Source of the DNA: Arctopsyche grandis
Taxonomy: Eukaryota > Arthropoda > Insecta > Trichoptera > Hydropsychidae
Assembly (NCBI RefSeq): GCF_051622035.1
Contig: NC_135357.1
Span: 34,375,191-34,439,190, forward strand
DNA: 64,000 nucleotides
Direction of reading: 5' to 3'
Of the stretch, positions 11,232 through 20,590 are shown piece by piece. The translations under genes were made by a program, and so were the position numbers. The notes under the pieces are model-generated. The model was not told where the DNA came from and did not search any database. It worked only from the letters and a program-made list of their open reading frames with translations. Each line of letters starts with the position of its first letter. The first letter of the stretch is position 1.

Positions 11232-11466
11232 AAATAAAATAATAACATCAAAAGAAAACAATAATAATAAATATATTAATAGAAAACAATATCAATATCA
11301 AAGTAGTGAACATCAAAAATATGCGGTTTTATCACATGACATAATATATTGTAGCGTATACTAAAAAGTATATTTTCATATTTACATAATTACCCACATA
11401 ATTTCGATCACATTTCTTTTGATAATAATTTACTATTAACGTCGATTGATTTATTAATGATAGTAT

Positions 11467-11744
11467 TGTAACGTTACATAGAGAGACGCCCCGTAGACCG
11501 GTGACGTCATGGTGACGCCGACCAATGGTGGAGTCGGGCGTTGCGACCAAAGGCTGCACCCGACTCCTTGACCAATGATAATACGTGTATGCGCTGAGCG
11601 CTCTATGATATAAGAATGGTACGCTCTCGATCGGTGGCATTCGGATCCTGACCTCCACCGGACGAGCAGCAATAAAGACTTGGAACCTGCCTGCGTGTTT
11701 TCTTGTACCTCGACCTGACTCCACTTACCTTTGAATACTCTTCA
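11467..11744 (+). repeat. Gypsy 5' LTR with promoter-like elements
   Basis: The LTR holds a perfect cAMP-response-element palindrome, TGACGTCA (11502-11509), two CCAAT boxes (11522 and 11572), a TATA-like GATATAAG (11607) and an AATAAA poly(A) signal (11671). Their order suits a U3-R layout, with transcription starting downstream of the TATA-like word. Function is inferred from motifs only. Confidence 0.9.
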
Positions 11745-11745
11745 C

Positions 11746-11763
11746 TGGTGTCAGAAGTGGGAT
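11746..11763 (+). promoter_or_regulatory. Primer-binding site, tRNA-Leu type
   Basis: TGGTGTCAGAAGTGGGAT begins one base after the 5' LTR. Its complement, ATCCCACTTCTGACACCA, matches the usual 3' end of eukaryotic tRNA-Leu plus CCA. Minus-strand cDNA synthesis would start here. Confidence 0.8.
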
Positions 11764-11767
11764 CTAC

Positions 11768-12925
11768 ATGGTTGAGACAAGGAGCCACAAAGGTGCGGAT
11801 TCGGGGTCTTCATCGCTGCCGGAAGAAATGGAGCCGAATCGAGAACAAAGCCCTGGGGAGCCGAGCAACGGAGGACGGAGACGGGAGGAGCTGAGGAGCC
11901 GGGTGTCGAGGAGCCGGGTGCCAAGGACACCGGAGCCGAGCTACAAGGAGCTAAGCCAGGGAATGGCGAGCTGCCAAGAGCAGGTCCAGTCCCTGCAAAA
12001 CACCTTCGCCACGTTTTTGCAGTCCTGGGAGAAGTCTGCGACACCAACGCAGCCGAAAGCCGACGTACATCCAGAACCACCGAGGAGATCAGAGGTATGT
12101 TACGAGGACAGGCGGACCACACAGCGAGACACGTACGGGGTGCGGCAACATTCCCACCGGTACGACTACACCACGTTCGACGGTACTGAACGGTGGAAGG
12201 ACTTCCTCAACCACTTCGAGTTTGCTGCACGGCTGAACAAGGAGACTACGAACCTGGAGGACCGACTGTGCTGCCAACTCCGAGGTGCGGCCGCCATTTT
12301 CGCCAGTCAGCTGCCATCGACGCTGAGCTACGACGAATTGACGGAAGAGCTGGCACAACGTTTCAGACGACAGGGCACACCGATTGCATGCCATGCGGCA
12401 GCGGAACAGAGAAGATGGAGTGCGGAAGAACCAGCCGCGGACCACGTAGACGCGATACGAGCCCTCTGCGAAGACATGCTGGAGGGCGTCCACACGAACG
12501 CCGAAGCAGTCGAACGCATGACCGTGTGCATAGCGGCGAACTCCTTCACGTACCCCAGTCTACGGGCCAAACTTGGCGCGCTCCGGATCACCCCGACTAC
12601 AGCGGACGTGATAACCAGAGCCGACGCAACACGACAAGCCGTCATCTTCGAAGCGAAGGAACAACGGTCGGCACAACCAACGTCGAGAACAGTACGTCCC
12701 GACGCGGGAGCGTTCAGACCATCTCGACCGGCCGTGCGACCCCCACGATGGGTGTCATCGGACCAGACAGCGCGACCAGCCACTACTACTCCAACGTGTT
12801 GGAACTGCGGACAAACGGGACACATTAGCCGGTTGTGCCGCAAGAAGAGGGTCCGGAAGCTGGAGCCAACGAACGACGAGGATGAAGACGACGAGGAGGA
12901 GGCGGCTTCGGGAAACGAGCAGTGA
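11768..12925 (+). CDS. gag: Gypsy Gag polyprotein
   Basis: This is a 385-residue structural protein that should assemble the virus-like particle and bind the RNA genome. It starts MVETRSHKG a few bases after the primer-binding site. The central region carries the retrotransposon Gag fold, including YTTFDGTERWKDFLNHFEFA (about residues 135-155) and the LAQRFRRQGTP segment. One CCHC zinc knuckle, CWNCGQTGHISRLC, is near residue 340. The tail is very acidic (DEDEDDEEEA). The frame ends in a TGA directly after the slippery heptamer used to enter pol. No internal stop or frameshift is present. Confidence 0.95.
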   Translation: MVETRSHKGADSGSSSLPEEMEPNREQSPGEPSNGGRRREELRSRVSRSRVPRTPEPSYKELSQGMASCQEQVQSLQNTFATFLQSWEKSATPTQPKADVHPEPPRRSEVCYEDRRTTQRDTYGVRQHSHRYDYTTFDGTERWKDFLNHFEFAARLNKETTNLEDRLCCQLRGAAAIFASQLPSTLSYDELTEELAQRFRRQGTPIACHAAAEQRRWSAEEPAADHVDAIRALCEDMLEGVHTNAEAVERMTVCIAANSFTYPSLRAKLGALRITPTTADVITRADATRQAVIFEAKEQRSAQPTSRTVRPDAGAFRPSRPAVRPPRWVSSDQTARPATTTPTCWNCGQTGHISRLCRKKRVRKLEPTNDEDEDDEEEAASGNEQ

Positions 12926-12952
12926 TCGGCCTGTTACGGGTCAGACCGATCA
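12910..12952 (+). promoter_or_regulatory. Programmed -1 frameshift site (GGGAAAC plus hairpin)
   Basis: In the gag frame the codons read G GGA AAC, the canonical X XXY YYZ heptamer (12910-12916). Six bases later a perfect 7-bp stem begins: TGATCGG (12923-12929) pairs with CCGATCA (12946-12952). Loop bases CGGGT (12937-12941) can pair with ACCCG (12969-12973), which would make an H-type pseudoknot. The stem starts at the gag stop codon. The heptamer and spacing fit known retroviral -1 signals. Slippage itself is inferred. Confidence 0.85.
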
Positions 12953-15900
12953 CCGGTGCACGCAAAACACCCGGAGTGAACAAACTGGACGGCAGCGGCA
13001 CGGCCGGCTCGTTTGTCGTGAAAGGAGAGATCGGAGGCGTGCCGTGTCGAATGGTGGGGGACACCGGGGCGTGCATCACGGTGATCAACCCGGAACTGTT
13101 CGCGAAGATCTCTCCTAAAGATTACACCGTAGTGAAGGGCCATTACAGCAGAGCGCGGCAAGCGGCGGGCCAAACCATCAAGATCCACCGATGGATACGG
13201 GTGACCCTTAATCTGCAGGGCGAAAAGTTTCCGTGGAACGTAGCGGTGGCGGATATCCAGGATCCCATATTGTTGGGACTGGACGCACTGAGACATGTCC
13301 GAGCTACGTTCGAGTTGGGCGGAGAGGAGAAGTGTATCATCAGGGGCGTGCAACGCGAGAAAGGCAAGAAAAATGCACCTGCTGTCAAGAGCATCCGCGG
13401 GGAAGTACCCCACCCGAAGATCACGGCGTTACTCGAGAGGGCCGATATTCTGCCAGAAGAGAAACGGCGCCTCGAGACCATGATTCGGGAAAATCGGAAA
13501 GCGTTCGCCCGGGACGAGAAGGACCAAGGAAGGACCACCAAGGCGGTCCACACCATCGACGTGGGAGACGCGAAGCCGATGAAACAGCCGCCGAGAAGGA
13601 TACCGCTAGCACGGAAAGAGGAAGTACGCGCTATGATCGACGACTTACTGAAGCAGGGCGCGATAGAACCGGGGCACGGGCCGTGGGCGTCACCGGTAGT
13701 TCCGGTCGCCAAAAAGGACGGGTCGCTAAGGATGTGCGTGGACTACCGGAAACTGAACACCGTCACCAAAATAGACTCACACCCCATCCCGAGGACCGAC
13801 GACACTTTCGACCAGTTGAACGGAGCGAGCTACTTCAGCACACTGGATCTGCAGAGCGGATTCTGGCAGGTACCGGTCGCCCCGGAAGACCGCGAGAAGA
13901 CAGCGTTCGTAACAGAGTTCGGTCTGTTTCAGTTCAAAGTGATGCCATTCGGGTTGTGTAACGCGCCAGCGACGCTCGTACGGTTAATGACAAAAGTGGT
14001 CGGTGACATAAGCAATGTCCTCGTGTATCTAGACGACATTATCGTGCACAGCAAAACTTACGACGAACACTTGGTGCATTTAAACAATGTGTTCGAACGG
14101 ATACAGGCAGCCGGCCTTAAATTGAATGCAGACAAGTGTCGATTGTGCTGCCGCGAGGTCGAATTTCTGGGACACCGAGTGTCAGCCGAAGGAATTTCGA
14201 CAGATCCGAAGAAAGTCCAAACCGTGCGGGACTGGACGACTCCGAAAACACAAACCCAAATGCGCAGCTTCCTGGGACTGGCCACGTACTACCGAAAATT
14301 TGTGCGCAATTTCGCCGAGATCGCGAAACCACTCCATCAGCTAACGGAAAAAGGGCGCGAGTTCAAGTGGACACCGACGTGCGAACAAGCGTTCGAAAAG
14401 TTGAAAGAAGCGCTGACTACCACGCCAATTATGTCGTATCCCCAGCCGGGAGAGCGATATGTGTTGGACACCGACGCCAGTCAACATAGCATCGGTGCAG
14501 TTTTGTCTCAAGTTCAAGGGGGGGTGGAGAAAGTGATCGGGTATTTCAGCCGGACAATGAACAAACCCGAACAAAACTATTGCGTGACCCGAAAAGAACT
14601 ATTGGCGGCAATTAAAGCCATTCAACACTTCCACCACTACCTATCGGGCTCGAAGTTCACGTTACGAACCGACCACTCAGCGTTAACGTGGCTGAAGAAC
14701 TTCAAAAGACCGGAGGGCCAGTTGGCGAGGTGGCTGGAAATTCTGGGCCAGTACAACGTGACCATCATTCATCGACCGGGGATAAAGCACGGGAACGCGG
14801 ACGCACTATCGCGAAGGCCGTGTACGGAAGAGTGTCCCAAATGCTCACGCGCAGAGACAACCGATCAAGAAAACGACTCGGCCCGAACGGAACCAGTAGA
14901 ACCCGCAGAACCGGAAGCACGAGTTGCCCTCGTAGGGATCTTGCCCAACGAGATGACAAACTCGACGATCGACAAAATCGTCGAGTGGAAGAACGCCGGA
15001 ACGAGACCACCGTGGGAAACAGTATCTGCTGAGGAGCAGGAACTTAAAATACTGTGGACCCAATGGGACGCATTGGAGGTGGAAGGCGGTAAGCTGTACC
15101 GGAGATGGGAGAACACCGCGGGAACACGTCACACAAAGCAGCTGGTGGTGCCGACTGAGAAGATACCCGAAATCATGTGGGAGATGCACAACGCGCCCAC
15201 GGGGGGCCACTTCGGTATCAATAAAACGTACCGAAACGTGCGCCAAAAATATTACTGGCCGACGTGTCGAATCGACGTCACCCAGTGGTGCGAACGATGC
15301 GCACAGTGCGGGGCCCACAACGGACCACACCGAAGGAATCGCGGGGCACTTCAACCGTACCTTTCGGGGACGCCACTACAACGAATGGCAGTCGACATTC
15401 TGGGTCCACTCCCGGCCACCGAACGAGGAAACCGATACATACTGGTGGCCATGGACTACTTCACGAAGTGGCCGGAAGCGATTCCACTACCGAACCAGGA
15501 GGCAGAGACCGTAGCAGACGCCCTGGTAGAACAAGTGTTCACGCGGCTAGGCGTCCCGAACGAGCTGCACTCTGACCAGGGACGAAACTTCGAGTCGAAG
15601 TTGTTCCGTCAGGCACTGGACCGGCTGGGCGTACACAAAACGAGAACAACACCATACCGACCTCAGTCCGATGGAATGGTCGAGCGACTCAATCGAACCA
15701 TGCGGGCGCACTTGACGAAGTTCGTCAACGACGAGCAGGACGACTGGGACACGCTGGTTCCGCACTTCCTCATGGCATATAGAGCGGCCCAACACGATGC
15801 GACAGGAGCATCACCAGCAGCCATGATGTACGGACGAGAACTGCGCATGCCGGCGGACCTACTATATGGGGGCCCTCCACCAGACAGCGAACCTCAGGAT

Positions 15901-16236
15901 CCACACCGATATACCACGAAGTTGACCGAAGACATGGCCAAGGTACATCGGTTCGCCAGAGCCCACCTCCGGATGCAGAATAGCCGTATGAAGACGCGAT
16001 ACGACGTCCGCAGAACCGAACCGGCGTACGAAACAGGTGACCGAGTATGGCTGTACAACCCTGCCAAGACTCCAGGGCTTTCACCAAAGCTGCAATCGCT
16101 GTGGGAAGGACCGAACACCATAGTGACCAAACTTAGTGACGTAGTATATAGGATACGCAGGGAATTCGACGGCTCAAACCGATTAATGGTGGTGCACCTG
16201 GATAGACTCGCAAGGTATAAGGCCGTCGAATATTGA
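12916..16236 (+). CDS. pol: Gypsy Pol: protease, RT, RNase H, integrase
   Basis: This frame is read after a -1 shift from gag and is open for about 1106 residues. In order it holds an aspartic protease (GDTGACITVI), the reverse transcriptase fingers (KKDGSLRMCVDYRKLN), the polymerase active site (VLVYLDDIIVHS), and an RNase H with YVLDTDASQHSIGAVL and RTDHSALTWL. The integrase has an HHCC zinc domain (MHNAPTGGH to WCERCAQC) and a DDE core: MAVDILGPLP, HSDQGRNFES and SDGMVERLNR. No chromodomain is evident at the C-terminus. It converts element RNA to DNA and inserts it. All catalytic residues are present, so the protein is probably functional. The integrase half matches the decayed copy at 53989-55051. 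Confidence 0.95.
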   Translation, partial: RAVIGLLRVRPITGARKTPGVNKLDGSGTAGSFVVKGEIGGVPCRMVGDTGACITVINPELFAKISPKDYTVVKGHYSRARQAAGQTIKIHRWIRVTLNLQGEKFPWNVAVADIQDPILLGLDALRHVRATFELGGEEKCIIRGVQREKGKKNAPAVKSIRGEVPHPKITALLERADILPEEKRRLETMIRENRKAFARDEKDQGRTTKAVHTIDVGDAKPMKQPPRRIPLARKEEVRAMIDDLLKQGAIEPGHGPWASPVVPVAKKDGSLRMCVDYRKLNTVTKIDSHPIPRTDDTFDQLNGASYFSTLDLQSGFWQVPVAPEDREKTAFVTEFGLFQFKVMPFGLCNAPATLVRLMTKVVGDISNVLVYLDDIIVHSKTYDEHLVHLNNVFERIQAAGLKLNADKCRLCCREVEFLGHRVSAEGISTDPKKVQTVRDWTTPKTQTQMRSFLGLATYYRKFVRNFAEIAKPLHQLTEKGREFKWTPTCEQAFEKLKEALTTTPIMSYPQPGERYVLDTDASQHSIGAVLSQVQGGVEKVIGYFSRTMNKPEQNYCVTRKELLAAIKAIQHFHHYLSGSKFTLRTDHSALTWLKNFKRPEGQLARWLEILGQYNVTIIHRPGIKHGNADALSRRPCTEECPKCSRAETTDQENDSARTEPVEPAEPEARVALVGILPNEMTNSTIDKIVEWKNAGTRPPWETVSAEEQELKILWTQWDALEVEGGKLYRRWENTAGTRHTKQLVVPTEKIPEIMWEMHNAPTGGHFGINKTYRNVRQKYYWPTCRIDVTQWCERCAQCGAHNGPHRRNRGALQPYLSGTPLQRMAVDILGPLPATERGNRYILVAMDYFTKWPEAIPLPNQEAETVADALVEQVFTRLGVPNELHSDQGRNFESKLFRQALDRLGVHKTRTTPYRPQSDGMVERLNRTMRAHLTKFVNDEQDDWDTLVPHFLMAYRAAQHDATGASPAAMMYGRELRMPADLLYGGPPPDSEPQDPHRYTTKLTEDMAKVHRFARAHLRMQNSRMKTRYDVRRTEPAYETGDRVWLYNPAKTPGLSPKLQSLWEGPNTIVTKLSDVVYRIRREFDGSNRLMVVHLDRLARYKAVEY

Positions 16237-16304
16237 CTGTAATTGTATGTAACTATTTTGTAATTGTTTAAGTGTAAATTAATGGGTCGATCGGGACGAT
16301 CTCT

Positions 16305-16320
16305 CTTAAGAAGGGGGTTA
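16305..16320 (+). promoter_or_regulatory. Polypurine tract
   Basis: AAGAAGGGGG followed by TTA lies directly before the 3' LTR, the expected primer for plus-strand DNA synthesis. Confidence 0.75.
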
Positions 16321-16598
16321 TGTAACGTTACATAGAGAGACGCCCCGTAGACCGGTGACGTCATGGTGACGCCGACCAATGGTGGAGTCGGGCGTTGCGA
16401 CCAAAGGCTGCACCCGACTCCTTGACCAATGATAATACGTGTATGCGCTGAGCGCTCTATGATATAAGAATGGTACGCTCTCGATCGGTGGCATTCGGAT
16501 CCTGACCTCCACCGGACGAGCAGCAATAAAGACTTGGAACCTGCCTGCGTGTTTTCTTGTACCTCGACCTGACTCCACTTACCTTTGAATACTCTTCA
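16321..16598 (+). repeat. Gypsy 3' LTR
   Basis: I detect no difference from the 5' LTR over 278 bp. Its AATAAA would supply the poly(A) signal of the element transcript. Confidence 0.95.
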
Positions 16599-16604
16599 GT
16601 ATTG

Positions 16605-16800
16605 ATAATATTTAACGTTGAATTATTTCATATTTAATATTGAGTGAATGGTTTGATATTTAATGTTGAATTATTTCATAATTGATTATTTAATGTTGAG
16701 TGTTGAATTATTTCATAATTGATTATTTAATATTGAGTGTTGAATTATTTAATATTTAGTTTTGATAATTTAATATTTGATATTGGATACTTGTACTCAA
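16605..16800. repeat. AT-rich tandem repeat, about 35-bp unit
   Basis: The phrase GTTGAATTATTTCATAATTG, or variants such as TTTAATATTGAGTG, recurs five or six times directly after the Gypsy insertion. The target duplication GTAT lies inside this repeat, so the element landed in it. Confidence 0.7.
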
Positions 16801-16950
16801 CGTTAACGTTAATGTTTGGTACTAATTTAATAAATATTATGATTGTGAATAAACTGTCAATATATGTAAATATATCATAAATGGAAACACACGTCAAGAG
16901 TAATTATTAAGCTCAGAGCAGAGCTCCATGCAACCGCTCAGGTCCCCAAG

Positions 16951-17784
16951 TTGCAGATAGGGGAACGACTGGATGGTTGGAAGGGTGGAGTGTCCATTGG
17001 TGGAAAAAAACTATCCAATCTTCGGTATGCGGATGACACAACGCTCATAGCTAATAATCATGAAGAAATGGCCGAACTGATCCGTCGTGTTGAGACAGAG
17101 AGTAATGTGCTTGGCCTCCAGATAAACCGCCCCAAAACAAAAATTATGATAATTGACCGTCACCAACAGCTGCAAAACAACAACTCAGCTTTAAACGGTA
17201 TAGATGTGGTCGATAATTTTGTCTATCTGTGGTCACTCATATCTAACAACGGCGGCAGCGAATTGGAAATACGGCGCCGGATTACATTAGCAAAATCGGC
17301 AATGTCACAACTAACGAAGATTTGGAAGAATAGAGCCATTACAACTGCTGTCAAAATCCATCTCGTGAAGAGTCTCGTTTTTTCTGTCTGCCTTTATGGT
17401 GTCGAGACGTGGACCATGAAGGCGGCGGATAGACGGAGAATCGATGCCTTCGAGATGTGGTCCTGGAGACGGCTACTGCGCGTGCCTTGGACCGACAAAC
17501 GCACGAATGTGTCTATTCTTGAAGAATTGAAAATCAAGGATAGATTGTCAACAATATGCCTGAAACGTATATTGCAGTTCTTCGGCCACATTGCACGAAG
17601 AGGTGAGGAGAGCCTGGAGCGGTTGGTTGTGGTTGGTAGCGTCGAAGGCAGAAGAGCCAGAGGCAGATCCCCCGCACGCTGGACTGACCAAGTATCTGCA
17701 GCGACGGGCGCTTCCACGGTAGCAAGTCTTCGCCTGGCCGAATTTAGAACTGAATGGAGGCAGCTGATTGACCGCACATCATAG
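16951..17784 (+). pseudogene. LINE reverse transcriptase C-terminal half (RTE-like)
   Basis: The open frame holds LSNLRYADDTTLIANN, with the catalytic YADD intact, then LGLQINRPKTKIMI, a LYGVETWTMK thumb segment and a basic C-terminal tail with GRSPARWTDQV and EFRTEWRQLIDR. Together these match the distal half of the endonuclease-reverse transcriptase of RTE-like LINEs. The endonuclease and the first RT blocks are missing, so the copy is 5'-truncated as usual for LINEs. The 3' UTR follows the stop (CACGATCCTCAGTGATGAGG). It is not closely related to the fragment at 18374-19282, so at least two LINE families are present. Confidence 0.85.
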
Positions 17785-18373
17785 TCACGATCCTCAGTGA
17801 TGAGGGAACCGACAGCTTTAATACTAAAAAGAGCCGCCGTTAAGAGGGTTGGATAGCAGCGTCACTTTTGAATATCGCTTTATAAAAAATGTTGTTTTTG
17901 TTTCTGTCTTCGAGCTACAGCCCGAACTACCACGAAAGTGAGTGAGAGTGTGTGTGTGTGTGCGCTCGCGTTTTGCATCGAGCACAAATTCCCAAACATC
18001 GAATATTATTGATGTATTATTGATGCGAGCGGGAAATATTTGTATGTACTTGCAACGTTTGGGAACATGCATCTTTCGTAATATGCTGTTTCGGTCGCTC
18101 GCGCTTATGAATGTATTTACGCGTCCCGCTTCTTTGTTCAGTCGTGTCATATGCATATCGTTCAGCGTTTGTTTGTACGAAAGTCTAAGAACTGAGTACT
18201 TACAATGGATGGAAGAAAAGGGAAGAAATAACGTATGTTCCAGTCGACTAAAAGACAAAAACGATATTTTAAACGAAATATCCATCTTACAACACATTCG
18301 ACCACCAGGTAATAATGCTTTCTTGTGACTTAGTAACTATTATTTATTATGCAAAATGTAGTGATGTGAGCAT
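17785..18373. other. LINE 3' UTR and unassigned DNA
   Basis: The first 60 bp look like the LINE 3' UTR. A GT-rich microsatellite (TGTGTGTGTGTG) lies near 17950. A 128-residue open frame (17942-18328 +) ends in front of a GTAATA donor-like word, but I recognise nothing in it. Confidence 0.3.
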
Positions 18374-19282
18374 AGCATAGGAAAAGGAGTAAGACAAGGA
18401 GATACAATCTCGCCCAAGTTATTCAATGCGGTGCTTGAGGGAGTTTTCAGGAAATTGGATTGGGATACAGCCGGAGTAAGCATCAATGGTCGCTTTTTGA
18501 GTCACCTTCGGTTCGCAGACGATATAGTTCTAGTAGCTCGTGATTCAGTTGACCTACTTATCAGACTAACACAGCTGGACAGGGAAAGTAGAAAAGTAGG
18601 ATTAAAAATTAACGTAGATAAGACTAAACTAATGTTCAATAGTTATTGCATGCCTGATAGCATCCCCTTAGATGATAAACCAGTAGAAGTAGTAAATAAT
18701 TATTTATATTTAGGTCAAATAATTGACATGTCTGGTAGTAAAAATGAAGAGATAAAGAGACGTATGAAATTAGGGTGGAGTGCATTTGGACGGATGAATG
18801 CTGTTTTTAAATCAAAAATGCCACTCTGCCTGAAGAAAAGGATCTTTGATCAATGCGTTTTGCCAGTGATGACGTATGGATGTGAAACTTGGACACTGAA
18901 CGCCAAGATGCAAAATAAAATCCAATGCACTCAAAGAAGTATGGAACGCTGTATGCTTAGCATAACGAGGAAAGACAGGAAGCGGAACACGTGGGTGAGA
19001 AATATGACAAGGGTAGTGGACATAGTGGATAGAGTGAAGAGATTGAAATGGCAATGGGCGGGTCACGTAGCTAGGAGGATGGACGAAAGGTGGACAAAAG
19101 AAGTGCTTGAATGGTACCCGAGAGAAGGCAAAAGAGTAAAAGGAAGACCGCAAGGAAGATGGGTGAACGAAATTAGGAAAATGTGCGGAATGAGATGGAT
19201 GAGTGTTGCGCAAAACATAGACGAGTGGAAGCGTGTTGGAGAGGCCTTCATCCAGCAGTGGATGGCGAATGGCTGTAAATGA
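18374..19282 (+). pseudogene. LINE reverse transcriptase C-terminal half (second RTE-like family)
   Basis: The frame enters in the RT palm with SIGKGVRQGDTISPKLFNAV, then LSHLRFADDIVLVARD, with catalytic FADD intact. KVGLKINVDKTKLMF, NNYLYLGQII, TYGCETWTLN and the C-terminal WAGHVARR and GRPQGRWVNEI motifs follow. It ends NGCK and stops immediately before a TGATGATGATG tail, typical of RTE-type 3' ends, and then a (TACA)n microsatellite. The endonuclease is absent. The surviving frame is fully open, so the insertion is fairly young, but the copy cannot act alone. Confidence 0.88.
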
Positions 19283-19299
19283 TGATGATGATTTATAAA

Positions 19300-19377
19300 T
19301 ATACACATACATACATACACACACAAATACATACATTCATATACATATACATACATACATACATACACATATACATA
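19300..19377. repeat. (TACA)n microsatellite
   Basis: TACATACATA-type repeats directly follow the LINE tail and may have grown from it. Confidence 0.9.
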
Positions 19378-19440
19378 TGTATTCGACTTACGACCGACGG
19401 TCAGGAACGTATCTCCGTCGTAAGTCGAGGAATTCCTGTT

Positions 19441-20590
19441 TACTTTATAGTATTCTCGATTTACAGTGACATCGATGTCGCCAATGCTGCTGCTGTTGGA
19501 AACTTAGCTGTAGCCTCCACAAGTTCTGGACCGACATCTTTGTATACAGTTCCGCGAGATTTATTCGATCAAAATTTATCAGAAACAGCTAGTTGATGAT
19601 TTAGTTATAGAAGCAGAAGCAGACAATCCCAACGAAACAGATATTCATGAACAATTAGAAGGGCGCAGAATAGTAGATATTAAATATTTATTTTCAGCGC
19701 TTTCAAAAATTTAGCATGAACACACTAATTGTACATTATCTGACTTAAATTTTGTGAAAGAAATAAGAAAAGGTTTTCTCAGCGAATATGTTTTTCGGTG
19801 TAGAATGTGCTTAGCAAAGGAAACTGTATACTCCGAAGATCCGAAACTGCAAGTTTCCGCAAATACTGCTTTCGTAGAAGGAATTATTTGTACAGGTAAT
19901 GGCTATTCACAATTAAATGAAATTTGAGTCGTGGAACTTACACAAGCATAGAACAACATTTAGCGCCAACAATCGAAGAATGTGCCTTTGATGAAATGAT
20001 TGTCGTTGGTGAAGAAGAAAAAAGTCTCGCCATTTTAAATGGTGACATAGACGAGGAAGGATATCCCTTACTGACAGTCATTGCAGACGGTTCTTGGGCA
20101 AAGAGATCATATAAAAGTGGGTTTAACTCCTTGTCTGGTGCAGCGTGCATAGTAGGGCTCCGAACTAAAAAAGTTTTATATCTCGGAGTACGAAACTCTT
20201 AGGGCGGTTTCAGAATAGCGTTTTATACGCGCGTATAATCTCATTTTTTGAAGTGCATGTAGGCACGTATAGGTTCTTCGTTTTCCATACGCGCAACTCG
20301 TACGAGCGTAGACGCGCTTTCAAGCTCGTATTATCCATGTTGATACTAAATCACCACTACCGGTTCGAGCGAAAACGCCGAAATAAGCCCGTGTACGCGC
20401 GTTCGGTTTTTTGAAGCGCAAAAAGTAGCGCGCGTGTAAGCGCGAATGGCGAAATGACCGTATACGCGCAGAAATAAAACGCTAGTCTGAAACCGCCCTT
20501 ACTGCTGCATATGTGCCAGAGCTACAAAATTAAATATAGATGCAGCTGAGCACAAGTGTTTTAAAAATTGGCGTGACAGCGCTAATGTCA
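19441..20590 (+). pseudogene. Mutator-like transposase-domain gene, broken
   Basis: Pieces of one protein can be followed through three defects. EGRRIVDIKYLFSAL is followed by an in-frame TAG, then CTLSDLNFVKEIRKGFLSEY, FRCRMC and ANTAFVEGIICTGNGYSQLN. After a stop and frame change near 19925 comes SRGTYTSIEQHLAPTIEECA and then VIADGSWAKRSYKSGFNSLS, whose DGSW fits the first catalytic aspartate of the Mutator-like domain. A MITE (20202-20498) then interrupts the frame, which resumes as YCCICARATKLNIDAAEHKC. The order of conserved blocks matches the insect Mutator-like domain family. The remaining C-terminal half is missing. It is a dead element or a dead co-opted gene. Confidence 0.7.
20202..20498. 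mobile_element. PIF/Harbinger-type MITE (297 bp)
   Basis: Inverted ends GGGCGGTTTCAGAATAGCG and its complement, with one mismatch over 25 bp, are flanked by TTA on both sides. A TTA target and GGG-starting ends fit the PIF/Harbinger group. The interior is rich in CGCG and holds no ORF. It inserted into the Mutator-like frame, which joins cleanly when it is removed. Confidence 0.85.

Larger units (their letters stand above)
11467..16598 (+). mobile_element. Complete Ty3/Gypsy LTR retrotransposon (5.1 kb)
   Basis: Two 278-bp LTRs that look identical flank a gag frame and a pol frame. Both LTRs start TGTAACGTTACA and end ACTCTTCA. A 4-bp target duplication, GTAT, borders the element (11463-11466 and 16599-16602). 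A primer-binding site follows the 5' LTR and a purine-rich tract precedes the 3' LTR. Both frames are open and carry all key catalytic residues, and there is no env frame after pol. LTR identity indicates a very recent insertion, possibly still active. Confidence 0.95.

Noticed and set aside
12089-16087. Long open frames on the opposite strand and alternative frames of the Gypsy element
   Set aside because: GC-rich coding DNA leaves shadow frames open. The true frames carry zinc knuckle, protease, RT, RNase H and integrase motifs, and the shadows carry none.
11332-16578. Identical minus-strand ORFs at both Gypsy LTRs
   Set aside because: They arise only because the two LTRs are duplicates; no motif supports a protein.
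17942-18328. A 128-residue protein-coding gene
   Set aside because: No motif or repeat partner, and the frame begins in a GT microsatellite. A donor-like GTAATA at its end is not enough to call an exon.
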